From contig QKYT01001046.1 of the NCBI GenBank assembly GCA_003550305.1, positions 3,346 to 27,707 on the forward strand: a stretch of DNA of 24,362 nt. Reading direction: 5' to 3'. The position numbers and the translations under genes are program-made. Below the pieces are notes generated by a model. The model was not told where the DNA came from. It worked only from the letters and a program-made list of their open reading frames with translations, and made no database searches. Each line of letters starts with the position of its first letter. Within the stretch, counting starts at the first letter, position 1. Positions 8,867 to 19,392 of the stretch are shown here, one piece after another. This DNA is from Glomus cerebriforme (taxonomy: Eukaryota > Glomeromycota > Glomeromycetes > Glomerales > Glomeraceae).

Positions 8867-11757
8867 TCTATTCTAAGAATGAAAAAAAAAAGTGCGACTA
8901 GTTGTACAAAGAATGATTTTTTGACCTACTTAATTTCGAGATCATAGTTATAGTCACGGGATAATTCTATATTGTTTTTAGTGGTTAAACAAATTACTGA
9001 ATTTGACTTTTATGATCGACTTTTCATAATAAATCCATTCTTATAAAATAAAAGAATAATTTAAAATTATTAATTTGTAAACCAAAGATTATTAAACAAT
9101 GATATATTATTTTATTAGTAATTTGGAATATACTAATCCAGAACAAAAACATACATTCTATTGATCATTAGATACGTCTTGATGAGATGAATCCATTAAG
9201 ATAAATTTTGTCCTTCTGCAATTACTAGGATGGCAGCATTTGAATGTTTTAAAATTTTTAAGTCACGTTTTTTTTTAATTTTTCTTAAATGTCTTTTATT
9301 GTTGTTGGAAAAAATTTATCGGGCTTTTTGGCCAAATAACAGTATTTTTATGACTATAATATTAGTTTTTATATTATATTTTAATAATTAGTAACTGCAG
9401 ATTCCCGTGTTATTAATAAAAATACAGTACATATACTGTAACTTTTACCGGATTTTAATATTAAATTTTATGGTTCACTGGTGGATCAATAATAAAATAC
9501 CCATAAGAATTATTTTGTGAAAGTAAATTAATGTAGTGAATATTCGTTATTGATCACTGGAAGATTTTTAAAATTTAAAAAATTAAATATTTCAAGTAAA
9601 TTACAGTATATATCACCGTCGCCACTTGTTACTGAAGAAGATAACTTTTCATTATTTCATCTTTACTTAATAATTACTGAAACTTCTTATCCATAATATA
9701 AATTATGTAATGAAGTACATACTTTAGGTAATTCTAAAGGGTTCGTATTCTAGCATTATTTAAATTAGTTAAGAAATTTATGATTAGATTTTGGATAAAT
9801 ATAATAACTAAGAAAGTAGCATATCATAAATATCACAGATCATATTAAGGGTATAGAAACCTATAAATATCACTTGAGTATATTTTTCTCTTCCTCTTAA
9901 AATTTGCTACATAAGGTAATACTTCATATACTTTAATTATTATTTTTTAATATATAAAAAACCAATTTATTATTGTGAATATGCTAAAATAAATGCAATA
10001 TATCTTCCATTCAAATTTTTATGTTAAACTAACATTTCCATTACCATCGTAAAATCAAATATTCAACTTTCAACGTTTTCAAGTCTATCATATTTAATAA
10101 TGTTGGTAATAATTAAAACATTTCGGATTGCGACCTAGGTTGCAATCCAAATTTCGATTATAAACAAAGTTGGAAATTAAATTTACAATAAATAGGTTGT
10201 CACATAAGTAGGTTGTAAATGGGTTGTAATATTATGACAGACCACCTTCAATCTCTTTAATTAAAACTTAGAACTTTAAAAGGTTTAGCATCACATGGGA
10301 TGCACCAACCATATTTAGCATAGTCTGTTTTAATCCATAAATATTTAGTTTATCTTTTTCTTAACTTCCGATATTATTGATAAAAAAAAAAAAAGACGAG
10401 TTTAATTTAAATTATATTATTTTAAAATATTTACTTTGTTTTATCAAATATTGATATCTTTTTCTAATTTCACGTTGATGGTATTTGAATCTTTTTTAAA
10501 ATTGGATAGATAATAAAAATGAATTCTAATGTAATATTTATAATCAACAAAAGGTCCGCCAAGAAAGTTTGTATTTATACTCTTTAAAAATAGATATATA
10601 ATCTAATAATAGATCTTATTTTTATTTTTTCATAATAAAAAAAAAATATATTTTTCATTCATAAAATGATTTAAAAACTACTTTACTAATACCATTTTTT
10701 TTTAATTTAAACTAAAATTATACAATAATTTAGAATCTTACTTTATTAATATAAACATATTTTAAAATAAATCGAGAAAATATTTCCAAAAAAGAGTGAT
10801 AAAAGAAAGAAATTGCCCAAATCAGGATCAAATCAAAGATCTGCTGCATCTTTTCTTGATCTTTCAATGATATTAACTTGATTCGTGTATATTTAAAAAA
10901 AATTTTTTTGTAAATTGATAGATCAAAATTTCCAAATTCTTAAATTTCATTCAAATATTTATCTATATTACACAATTTAAGAGCATGTACTGTTTATTAT
11001 ACCTTTAAATGTTAGTAATCGCGAACAAACTTTTATTTAACCCAATTATAACATTCAAATATCAGAAGCTACATACTCATATTTATGAATAATGGATAAT
11101 ATCATAGGAATTCTATTCATAAATAGATCATTATCATATAACTGATAAAGCAAGCAAAGAATCTCTTGAAGCACAATTTATTTATCATTTTAGTAATCTT
11201 TTAAAAAAAAACACCAAGGAATTGAATCAGGACGCGAATCATTCGTTGTTGTCAAAACAAATAAGCAAAACGCGTACAATTTAATGACTTTTAATTATAA
11301 TAATAATGATATTAAAAAGAATATGAGATAATAATGATGATTTGTTAAAATTATAAAGAAGAGACGGTCAGGCGGATATTTTTCGAACAATCATGACAAA
11401 TTAATACTAATCTATTACCGTTGAATGTTATGTTTATATAATAATTATTTTTAAGTAAACCAAATTTGGCTAAACCACTGCTAAACCAGTCACGAGCTTC
11501 TTTTTTTTTTTAAACTTTAACAAGCAAAAAATATAAATATTGTTAAAACTATGACGGAAATTACGGACTTCTTCTTTGTTACATTTTTTATTTTAAAATC
11601 AAACATGACACAAAAATATTTATAATTAATTTTTCTATAAATACTTTATTTTTTTTTAGTGATATTATTAAAAAAAAAAAATCGTGACATAAAAAATTCA
11701 AAGAAAAAATTGTATATAAACTGTTACTTTTTCGAACCAATTTTTTCAAAAACATTC
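8867..11757. other. 2.9-kb AT-rich intergenic region between the TMEM242-like and HMG-box genes
   Basis: No reading frame with domain content was found on either strand. It includes the likely divergent promoters of the two flanking genes, an imperfect palindrome TACAGTACATATACTGTA near 9424-9441, and the CCTAGG-centred palindrome at 10125-10148. The rest is A/T homopolymer and simple sequence. Confidence 0.5.
10125..10148. repeat. 24-base near-perfect palindrome centred on CCTAGG
   Basis: The left half GGATTGCGACCT and right half AGGTTGCAATCC are reverse complements except at one base pair. The sequence is GC-rich relative to its AT-rich surroundings. Nearby GGTTGTAAATGGGTTGTAAT words (about 10211-10230) may be eroded relatives, which suggests a MITE core. 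A regulator binding site is the alternative. Confidence 0.55.
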
Positions 11758-11769
11758 TCATTTTTTTTT

Positions 11770-11795
11770 AATAATAATAATAATAATAATAATAA
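11770..11795. repeat. (TAA)n microsatellite in the HMG-box gene leader
   Basis: About nine TAA/AAT repeats follow a poly-T tract and end 29 bases before the start codon. They would lie in the 5' leader or core promoter. Length changes here could alter expression, but this is only inferred from position. Confidence 0.85.
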
Positions 11796-11824
11796 GTTCA
11801 AAAAAGTCTTTAAAATTGATAAAA

Positions 11825-12427
11825 ATGAGTACACATAATTTTTCAATAGAATATTTGGCAATGTCATTAATTGTTAGATTAGATAGAGGAAATATATTCC
11901 CACCATTGCATAATAATCCTGAATCATTTATTTCTTCGGTTGGCACTTCAAATAAAAATTCACCATCGTATCGACCAAAAAGACCTCCAAACGCATTTTT
12001 AATCTGTAGAAAAAATGTTCAAGAAGAATCAAAACGTAAAGGATCTTATAATATGCGAATAATATCTAAGGTTACCAGTATTTTATGGAAGACCGCCTCT
12101 CTTGAAGAAAGAGAAGTTTATAAAAGATTAGTTGATCGCGTTTATGAAATTCATTATAGACGAAGTAGCATAATTTATAAAAAACTTGCCGAATCCCCAA
12201 CTTCTGCGAAAAAAAGATCATCTAATAAACCTTCTTTGCAAATATCAACAGCTACTCCTCCTGAAATGCCTTTTCTTTCTTCACTCCCTCCCCCATCCAC
12301 TTCTATTATTAATTATGATATATTAAACAATGATTTCCTCTTAAATGATATTGATTTTAATTCATATGATCAACAAGACCAATTATATAACAATATTTTA
12401 GTGTCACCACAAATATTTTCTTTATAA
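11825..12427 (+). CDS. HMG-box protein of the MATA-HMG (mating-type-like) family
   Basis: A single uninterrupted exon of 200 residues, starting at ATG 11825 (AAAAATGAG context). The HMG box covers about residues 50-115: RPKRPPNAFLICRK (50-63), a basic stretch EESKRKGSYNMR, the core IISKVTSILWK with the conserved Trp88, then SLEEREVYKRLVDRVYEIHYRR. A Ser/Pro-rich linker follows (about 122-161) and an acidic, Asn/Asp-rich tail ends QIFSL. The RPxRPPNAFxxxR opening is typical of fungal MATA_HMG proteins, a strongly expanded family in Rhizophagus. It is a sequence-specific minor-groove DNA-binding protein expected in the nucleus. A direct role in mating cannot be claimed, since most expanded copies have unknown functions. 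It is flanked by long AT-rich DNA with no mating-locus partner (no homeodomain gene) in view. Confidence 0.87.
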   Translation: MSTHNFSIEYLAMSLIVRLDRGNIFPPLHNNPESFISSVGTSNKNSPSYRPKRPPNAFLICRKNVQEESKRKGSYNMRIISKVTSILWKTASLEEREVYKRLVDRVYEIHYRRSSIIYKKLAESPTSAKKRSSNKPSLQISTATPPEMPFLSSLPPPSTSIINYDILNNDFLLNDIDFNSYDQQDQLYNNILVSPQIFSL

Positions 12428-14649
12428 CGGTTTAAACTTTAGGATAAACTATTTAAACTATTTTAACTATTTATTTATGATTTCTTTTTTTATAAAAGAT
12501 TACGTGTTATTTGTTTTTATTTGGATATAATTATAATTATAATATTTTATAGTGTTAATTTATATGTAATTTATGGTATTTTATATTTATGATATTATTT
12601 GTATTTATGATGAAAAAAAAAAAAATATTTTTTTTTTAATATTAACAATAAAATCTTAATTCCACAACAGCGGAGATTTTTTAATATTTTTAATTCACTG
12701 CAAGTCTGCAACATAATACGCGTTTACATACAAAATATACAAAAAATACACAAAATAACAAATCTGTAAGTTGATCGAAATAATACTAAAAAAAGACATT
12801 ATTAGTAATTATCATTACACAAACCAGATTTAATTTAGAAATCCAGTATTTTTAGAAAACAATGAAGAGCATTTGATCTATCCATATCGAGTTTAACTCG
12901 ATGCTTAAATTAGATAATTACCAAATAAATAATCAATAAAATAAAAACAACTACAAAGAATACAATTATAAATAGATTTTTAATTAATTCGAAAACTTTT
13001 TTTAAACCAAAAATAAAAAAAAAAAATAATAATAATAAATAAATAGATTAACCCTTTATATTAAATTATTTATATTTATCCTAGAAAATTTTCATTCATA
13101 AAATGAATATAAACAAAGAAATTGATTACTACACGAAGATATCTTAATTATTTTATTACTTACTTTATGATATTGATTTAACATGCGATTATTAATGTAT
13201 TGATGTACTGTAACATGAGCAAATGCAAGTGTTTATCTCTTTCTGCATTTTAATCATCATGAAAAGCAACTTTAAAAAAAATTTAAAGATCTGAAAATTT
13301 TGACGATTCTAAACATACAATCTAGAATGTCAGACGATGAAAACAATCAACTTATTATATCACCAGATTTTCTTGGAATATTCCAGTTCCAGGATTTGTA
13401 ATGATCCATATCATATTAATAATCAATCTAAATCTTAATAATCATATTCGCGTCTCGCGTTCAAGATGGAAAAACCCGGAATATATGTATTACTTGTATT
13501 ACATGTGTTACCGTATTTATATGTTGCATTATAAATATTATGTTTGTCCTGTAATTAATTACGATCGTGTCTGGGAACCGGGTTAGAATCTCTTTTTTTT
13601 TCCCTTCGATAAAAAAAATAATTTGTTATTACAAACCGGTTAATAATTTCTATATGAGGAATAACCCTTTCTTAAAAAGTAATATCGGATATTTTAATAA
13701 TAATGCAATTTAAATTAATTTCTTTTTTTGATCGGTTTGTATTTCAAAAATAAACATTTTCAAAAGTTATTTTTATTTAATAAATGATATTTTAAGAATT
13801 TTTAATTCGGATTTTATACTAATTTTAAACTGAATACTAAATATAATTCACGGTTATAAATTAAAAAATCCGTTAATTAAACTTTAAAATAATATACAAC
13901 GTGTCACATAATGAAATTCGTAGAACAAGGGCTGATTAAATTTTTTTTTTCAATTTTATTATTGTTATTACTCTTTTGGAGAGTACAAATCAATTCTCAT
14001 TCTAAAATATAATAATATATAATTATTTGTTTTTTAATAGGAATAATTTGAGTTCGGAGAAAAAAAAATCGTTCCTCCGTTTCAAAGTATGTCATTGCGA
14101 TATAGTGGCTTATTAAAGAAAAATAATTTTTTAAATAAAAAAACAAATAATACTGAGATTATAGTTTTAATTAGTGAGACTCATATCACTACCATTAAGG
14201 GATAAAACTAGCGACTATGCTGATCACAAACTTTACATTTTCCAACTAAGCAAAAGTAATTTATCAGTTATGCAGGGCAGATTAAAATCCGCCGGTAGTA
14301 CATGGGCAAATATAAGGTATAATAGATTATCGAAATAGATGTATTACTAGAACGTATCTCACTTTTTTTTATCATTATCATTAAATTATACTCTTATTGT
14401 AAACCCTCCATTAAAGGTCATCTTTCAGAAATGGTGCTTTCAACGCGGGACATAATTTTTTTTGTAACAATTATAGTGACGGGATATGAATATACAAATA
14501 GTGTAGAAAAATGCATTACAAACGAAGGAAAAAGATGAACTATCCTTGTTATCTAATCAACTTAAATTATATTTTTATCAAATTTTTAGGCCTCCATTCT
14601 CTATAATAGTTAAAAATAAATTTTTATTTGTGAAGCTTTTTCTTTATGA
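12428..14649. other. AT-rich stretch, no confident gene
   Basis: Downstream of the HMG-box gene the sequence is AT-rich, with AATAAA-like words near 12640-12655 that could serve 3'-end formation. A possible tiny spliced frame at 13327-13586 is listed separately. Slightly GC-richer patches near 14190-14310 and 14430-14500 show no frame or RNA fold that I recognise. Confidence 0.45.
13327..13586 (+). CDS. Possible two-exon small protein (weak)
   Basis: ATG at 13327 opens MSDDENNQLIISPDFLGIF, which stops at 13399 unless a GTAATG donor (13398) is used with the TTCAAG acceptor (ending 13465). That removes a 68-base intron of typical local size and joins in frame to a Tyr-rich exon ending RVWEPG (stop 13584-13586), giving 63 residues. 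The second exon is slightly less AT-rich than its surroundings. No family is recognised, and low-complexity Tyr/Met content argues for caution. It could be chance. Confidence 0.18.
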
Positions 14650-15833
14650 TGGTTTATCTTTTTAATAGTCGTCCTTTCTTTGGAAACGTTGCTCAAGGTT
14701 ATTTATTTTTATTTTACCATATTAAAATTATCAGTGGTATTTCTCCATAATATATTATTATAGTGACATAGTTTCAATCTAATTTCCACCATGAACATTC
14801 TATGGAAATGTCCAATTTCTATGATGTTGTACTCTTAATATTAATGAAGTCTCCATTTTTTTTGGAAATGTCTTAAATACCTTATGGAAATTGGATAGGT
14901 TTACTAGGATATCCATGATGGACACCACATTACTTCGAGTGAATATTGTCTGTTATTTCCAAAGAGATTCTTTGACTTTTGGCAGTATGATTAGTTTCTT
15001 CCATTCGGCCATTCCTTAAATAGAGTATGAAAAACATTATGAAGGTCTGAAGAGATTCTGTCATCTGGTAGTTCAATTCGGGACATATTTCAAAACCTTA
15101 TAGTACGTCTAAACATGTTAAAAGATTTGTTACTGTATACAACAGTTTTGTTCTCATGGTCAACTAATAGTTTTTATCACAATAACTAGAATTTGATCAA
15201 ATCTTTAGGATCAAATTTGGCATCGTCGATAATTTCAGTTTAAAAATTTTATCAGAAGACAGAATCTTTGTAACATTATTCTTCAAACTCCTTTTTTTCA
15301 TTCAGATGAGGTCTTTCTTCAGCTTTTAATAGTTTATTTGTGGAAGTTCAAACAACAGTAACTTATGAAACAATAAGTGATATAGAATAAGTAATTTGGT
15401 ACTTAATCACGTTATAAGAGCTTTTGCTTGCCTAAAAAAAAAATTATTATTTGCAACCAATAGGGAAGAACCATAATGCTATTATAAGATGTCTCTTAAT
15501 CAGGCCATTCCAGATTGCATATGGATCCAGAAAAATTCTACAACTCTAAATAGAGATAATAATTTAGTTTTAAAGCTAACGTTCTATTTTCAAATCCCAA
15601 TTGAAGTAATATTATAGTGTGGAATAGAAAGTTTGAGATGACGTTCTTTATGAATTATAATTTCTTGAAGCCCAAAATTTCTGTAAAAATAAAAACATGT
15701 TACAACTCACAATGTAGTTATAATTGGAACATTTATTATACTGCTGATGGTACTCAATCATAAGCTTTAGATTTTGGATATTGCCAGTATTTGGAGCAAT
15801 AATTTTCTCAGTTGAGTTGTTACTAATCAGCAT
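14650..15833 (-). pseudogene. Decayed coding relic of unknown family
   Basis: Protein-like text on the minus strand is spread over several frames. It opens with a 61-codon frame from ATG 15833 (MLISNNSTEKIIAPNTGNIQ). Next come IFLDPYAIWNGLIKRHLIIA near 15520-15460 and ASKSSYNVIKYQITYSISL with internal TAA/TGA. It continues RPHLNEKKEFEE, FNMFRRTIRF, RIELPDDRISSDLHNVFHTL (about 15075-15015) and YSLEVMWCPSWIS (about 14960-14910). Stops and frame slips separate these blocks, so it is dead. Composition suits transposon or expanded-family debris, but no diagnostic motif (DDE, RT, kinase) is visible. The boundaries are estimates. Confidence 0.45.
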
Positions 15834-17079
15834 ATAATAAAACTTTCGAGGATTTTTGCTCCATCACATGATAATATTAGTCAGGTGACTTTAGTTTGTG
15901 ATTGGCTATAAAATCAAAAATTCAATACATCCAAAATATTAAAATAATATACATATTACATAATATATTTAAAATTAAAAATACAAATTATATAATATAT
16001 TTAAAAATAAAAATTTAATTATTTAAAAATCAAAATTACAATATATAAAAAAAAATTATATTCATATTTTTTATGATGCTATTTTGTTTCCATTTGCTAG
16101 TATACATTTGATGTTACTTTTCTCAGTTATTAGAATATTCAATTTCTTTCTTAGTTCTTTTAATATTATATTTATTACTACTCCTGAATTTATTGTTTGG
16201 AGTGTTAGTGAAGGACTATTTACTGTAATAACTTAACAAAAAATGTTTTATTACCCATTTTTGTTTCCATCACAAATATCAATTTATTTTCTTTTTTGAA
16301 AATGCATTATGATTTATATAACACTTTTTTTAAAAAATACCTCTGAAATATACTAAAAAAGAAGATCACATAATGGCATAATGCTTGTGCCAAGGTCACA
16401 TGACACTTGTGTAGATCACGTAATACTTAACATATATAATACTAAAACACAAATAATTTATTATTTTTGATCTTAATACTACAATAGATTTAAATAGTTT
16501 CTATTTTTCTAATTACTATTTCTATCTTTCTTCCTTTTATATTTATCTTAGTTTTCATTACTATTGTAATTTTTTATTCCTACTTTCTCCTTATTCATTT
16601 TTTTTTTATTTAGAATCTTTGGTATTTTAATTTTTTTATTACTTATAATTCCAATCCTTTATTCAACCTAACTAATTGTAGTAATAATATATTTAGTCTC
16701 ATGTTTTTAAGCTTGCCTATTATATTATAATTTTCTATTTCTTTCTTAAGCTTATTATAGGTCTTTTGATAAATTTTCCTTATTTTCTTAGTATATATTT
16801 TCTTTTTTTTTTTTCCTATTATTACATTATTATTTTTATTTACTTTGATCTAATTTTTTACTTATTTTCCTATCTAATTTATTTTATAGTTAGTTTATTT
16901 TTTCCTTACTCCTATATCCTAATATTAAATTAAATTTAGAACTTTTTCTTTATCATTTTTCTTATTTGTATATATTCCTTTCTTGATAATATAATCTTTT
17001 ATCATTATAATAATTATATTCATAATTATCTTCATAATTACTTTTATATTTTATAATTCTCATAATAGATTCTAAAACT
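15834..17079. other. AT-rich and pyrimidine-skewed stretch downstream of the Gag relic
   Basis: 15940-16040 has loosely repeated ATAATATATTTAAAA words. From about 16480 the plus strand is strongly T/C-rich, so the minus strand is a purine-rich Lys/Asn-type reading with many TAA/TAG stops. This is probably the far-decayed remainder of the element whose Gag lies at 17080-17991. At 16365-16440 there are several TCACATGA/ATCACGTAAT-like words followed by CATATATAAT. They could be an old promoter or LTR, but no LTR ends were found. Confidence 0.4.
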
Positions 17080-17991
17080 ATATCTATTTATATAATAACC
17101 ATTTCTTTCACATTTTCAATATATTATATCATTATAATTTATTAGTCTTAGTCCATTATTTTTAATTTGATTTTTTCTTATACTTCCTTCATTTTTAAAT
17201 TTTCTTTTTAACTTCTTGATTTGTTTTCTAATATTTTAATTTTTAAATTTCTTATTTCTCTATTATTTCTTTTATATTTTTTTTTTACTCATTCCTTTGA
17301 TTTATCAAATATATTTTTACTTTTATCTCTATTATTTTCTTTTATATTTTGATTGATTTGTAATATTAATTGTATATTTATTCTATTATACTACTTATTA
17401 CTATTTGATTACTTGTTTTTTTAATTTTACTTTAATAATTACTACTTATAAATCTGCTAGTTTTTTTTCTATTATTACTATTTCTATTGATACCAAATTT
17501 AATCCTTATATAAATCTGATTTTCAGTTTATCTGAAAAGTTTTTATTTCTTTTTACTTTTCTTAAGATTATTTTAAATCTTCTTATATATTCTTTAATAC
17601 CTTTTTTTTTTATTTCTTATTTTACTATTTGGAATTCTTTTATTCATTGATTTACTTTTACTTTATTTATAAACTGATCCCTTAATTTCTTTGTAAAGTT
17701 TCTTGCTTCTTTATAATGAGTATTATCTTTCCATTTCTTGATATCTTTTCTATTATTATTATACTATTCTGCTATTTCTCTTATCAAGTATGATGCTACT
17801 TTTTTAAGTTTATCTATTTGATTTATTCCTTCTGCTAATCTACTAGTAATATATACTGTTTCAAAATCTCTAATAAATTTATGAAAATCTTCTTCTCTTT
17901 CATAAAATAATAAATAAAATTCTACCATTTTTACTATCTTATATATTGGTAATTTTAAATTTCTTACTTTAGTATTTATATTTTCTACCAT
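17080..17991 (-). pseudogene. Ty3/gypsy-type Gag relic with mutated CCHC zinc knuckle
   Basis: Minus-strand reading from ATG 17991 opens with 75 codons (MVENINTKVRNLKLPIYK ... FHKFIRDFETVYITSRLAEG ... ASYLIREIAE). It then passes a TAG into NNNRKDIKKWKDNTHYKEAR, FTKKLRDQFINKVKVNQ, a TGA where Trp is expected, and EFQIVK-TAA-E. Next are KEYIRRFKIILRKV and a linker with runs of consecutive TAA/TAG. The order of parts (capsid-like helices, Q-rich linker, zinc knuckle) is that of retrotransposon Gag. The knuckle (17080-17121) reads Y-stop-K-C-E-R-N-G-Y-Y-I-N-R-Y. Spacing fits C-x2-C-x4-H-x4-C exactly, with two Cys and the His position now Tyr and a Trp position now TGA. Each is a single C-to-T or G-to-A transition. 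No longer functional. Confidence 0.65.
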
Positions 17992-18198
17992 ATTTTCAGT
18001 TGTTATAATAAATTCTCTAAGTTAATTCTATCTTTTGTATTTACTAGATTAATACTAAATGCATTTATAAATATTTATCCATTAATTTCTTTTATTTTTT
18101 TTTTTTGATATCATTTTATTTTCTTAAAATAAATTTTCCAAATTATGATTGTTTAATTTGCTTATTTGAAATATAATTGAGTAAACTTTATAAGTAAT

Positions 18199-18865
18199 AT
18201 GAGAAATAGAAAAATAAGATTTATATAAAATGCCAAAATATTTTAAATTTGCAGAAACAAATTTTAGTACTTCAGAATAATTCATCTAATCAAGTAAATA
18301 TAACAGAAATTTTACAATCATTTTTTGATTAAGATAATAATATTTCAGATTTTCTTACACAATTTAGATTATATTTGCAAAAATAAAATATAGATCTAGC
18401 AGATAATACAGCAGCTTTAATAATTGAAAAAAATTAGGCAATAGAATATTTAAAAAGCTCTAGAGGAAAAACAGAATGGTTTAATAAAGAGATTATTATA
18501 AAGATAAATTAAAAATTAACTAATCTGACTAATAGTATAGGATAAGTCAATTTAATAGCTATAAATAAGTATAATACTAATTAAATAGGTACTAATAGAT
18601 TAAATAAGATGGTTAGATAATCTGAAAATGGAATAGTCAAATTAAAAGTTATAAAAGGTCCTTAGAATGAAAACTAATATATAATAAAAGATTATCCTAC
18701 TAATTTTTCTTCAAATATACTAAATTCTAATAATAGTACTACAGTAGTTATATCTGGTATTTAATTTGGTTAAGTTGTATAATAGTTAAAAGCTTATTTT
18801 CTTATACTAAAAGAAAAGCTTTAAAATTTAATATATTTTACAGAAACTTATTAATTTTAAAAAAT
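18199..18865 (+). pseudogene. Long plus-strand frame interrupted only by TAA/TAG, unknown family
   Basis: From ATG 18199 one frame runs for about 220 codons without a slip or any TGA. It is interrupted by about 15 TAA/TAG codons. The first 62 codons hold eight CAA/CAG codons and two TAR stops. After 18385 there are no CAA/CAG codons and 13 TAR codons. The intervening text is protein-like: NITEILQSFFD, ISDFLTQFRLYLQK, SSRGKTEWFNKEIIIKIN, SENGIVKLKVIKGP, DYPTNFSSNILNSNNSTTVV. No domain is recognised; it is probably a transposon protein whose Gln codons decayed. It diverges head-to-head from the Gag relic, about 200 bases away. Confidence 0.5.
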
Positions 18866-19376
18866 ATAATAAATGTATTATTATTAGATAACAATTATAT
18901 ATTCAACATATAGTTAAAATATTTTAGTATTTGTAAGATTATTAGCATATATATATAATATATTTGTAATATTTTTTATATATATTAAAATTTGAGTTTA
19001 AAATTTATATATAATAGCATTTAATAAAATAATACAACTATTATACAAATAAAAAAAAATAATACATGTTATAGAAATATGCTTTCAAGCTTTTAAATAT
19101 ATTACCACCATATTTTGCAAATATTAATATCATAAGTAACAATAATATAGTTATTATACAAATGTCAATAATTATTATTTTCAATATAATCTTAAAGTTG
19201 TACTACAAATTATTTTGGTAAAATTATAATTATTTAATATTAAAAAGGTTTCATAAAAGTAATTTTATAGATATATTTTTTTTCTAATTTATTTACAACT
19301 ATATTAAATGATATATTTACAATAATAAAAATAGAAATTCTTTAATTATAATAAAAATATTGCAAGCCTATTTGAT
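18866..19376. other. AT-rich filler left of the retro-insertion
   Basis: Nearly pure A/T with no frame, repeat or RNA gene visible. It ends at the left target-site duplication of the following element. Confidence 0.5.
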
Positions 19377-19392
19377 AAAAATTTTACTTATT
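19377..19392. repeat. Left target-site duplication (16 bases)
   Basis: AAAAATTTTACTTATT occurs here and again at 21037-21052 directly after the poly-A tract. Because the right copy begins with A, up to five bases could belong to the tail; ATTTTACTTATT is unambiguous. Confidence 0.85.

Noticed and set aside
11758..11946. Minus-strand frame over the HMG-box gene start
   Set aside because: Antisense shadow containing the translated microsatellite (poly-Ile); the plus-strand HMG frame explains the sequence.
13440..13590. Possible tRNA or structured RNA (AACCCGG / CCGGGTT words)
   Set aside because: The complementary words do not arrange into a cloverleaf, and no A/B box pair was found.
17405..17650. 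Plus-strand Phe/Ile-rich frame resembling a membrane protein
   Set aside because: Antisense of the Lys/Asn-rich Gag relic; poly-pyrimidine DNA always gives such hydrophobic text.
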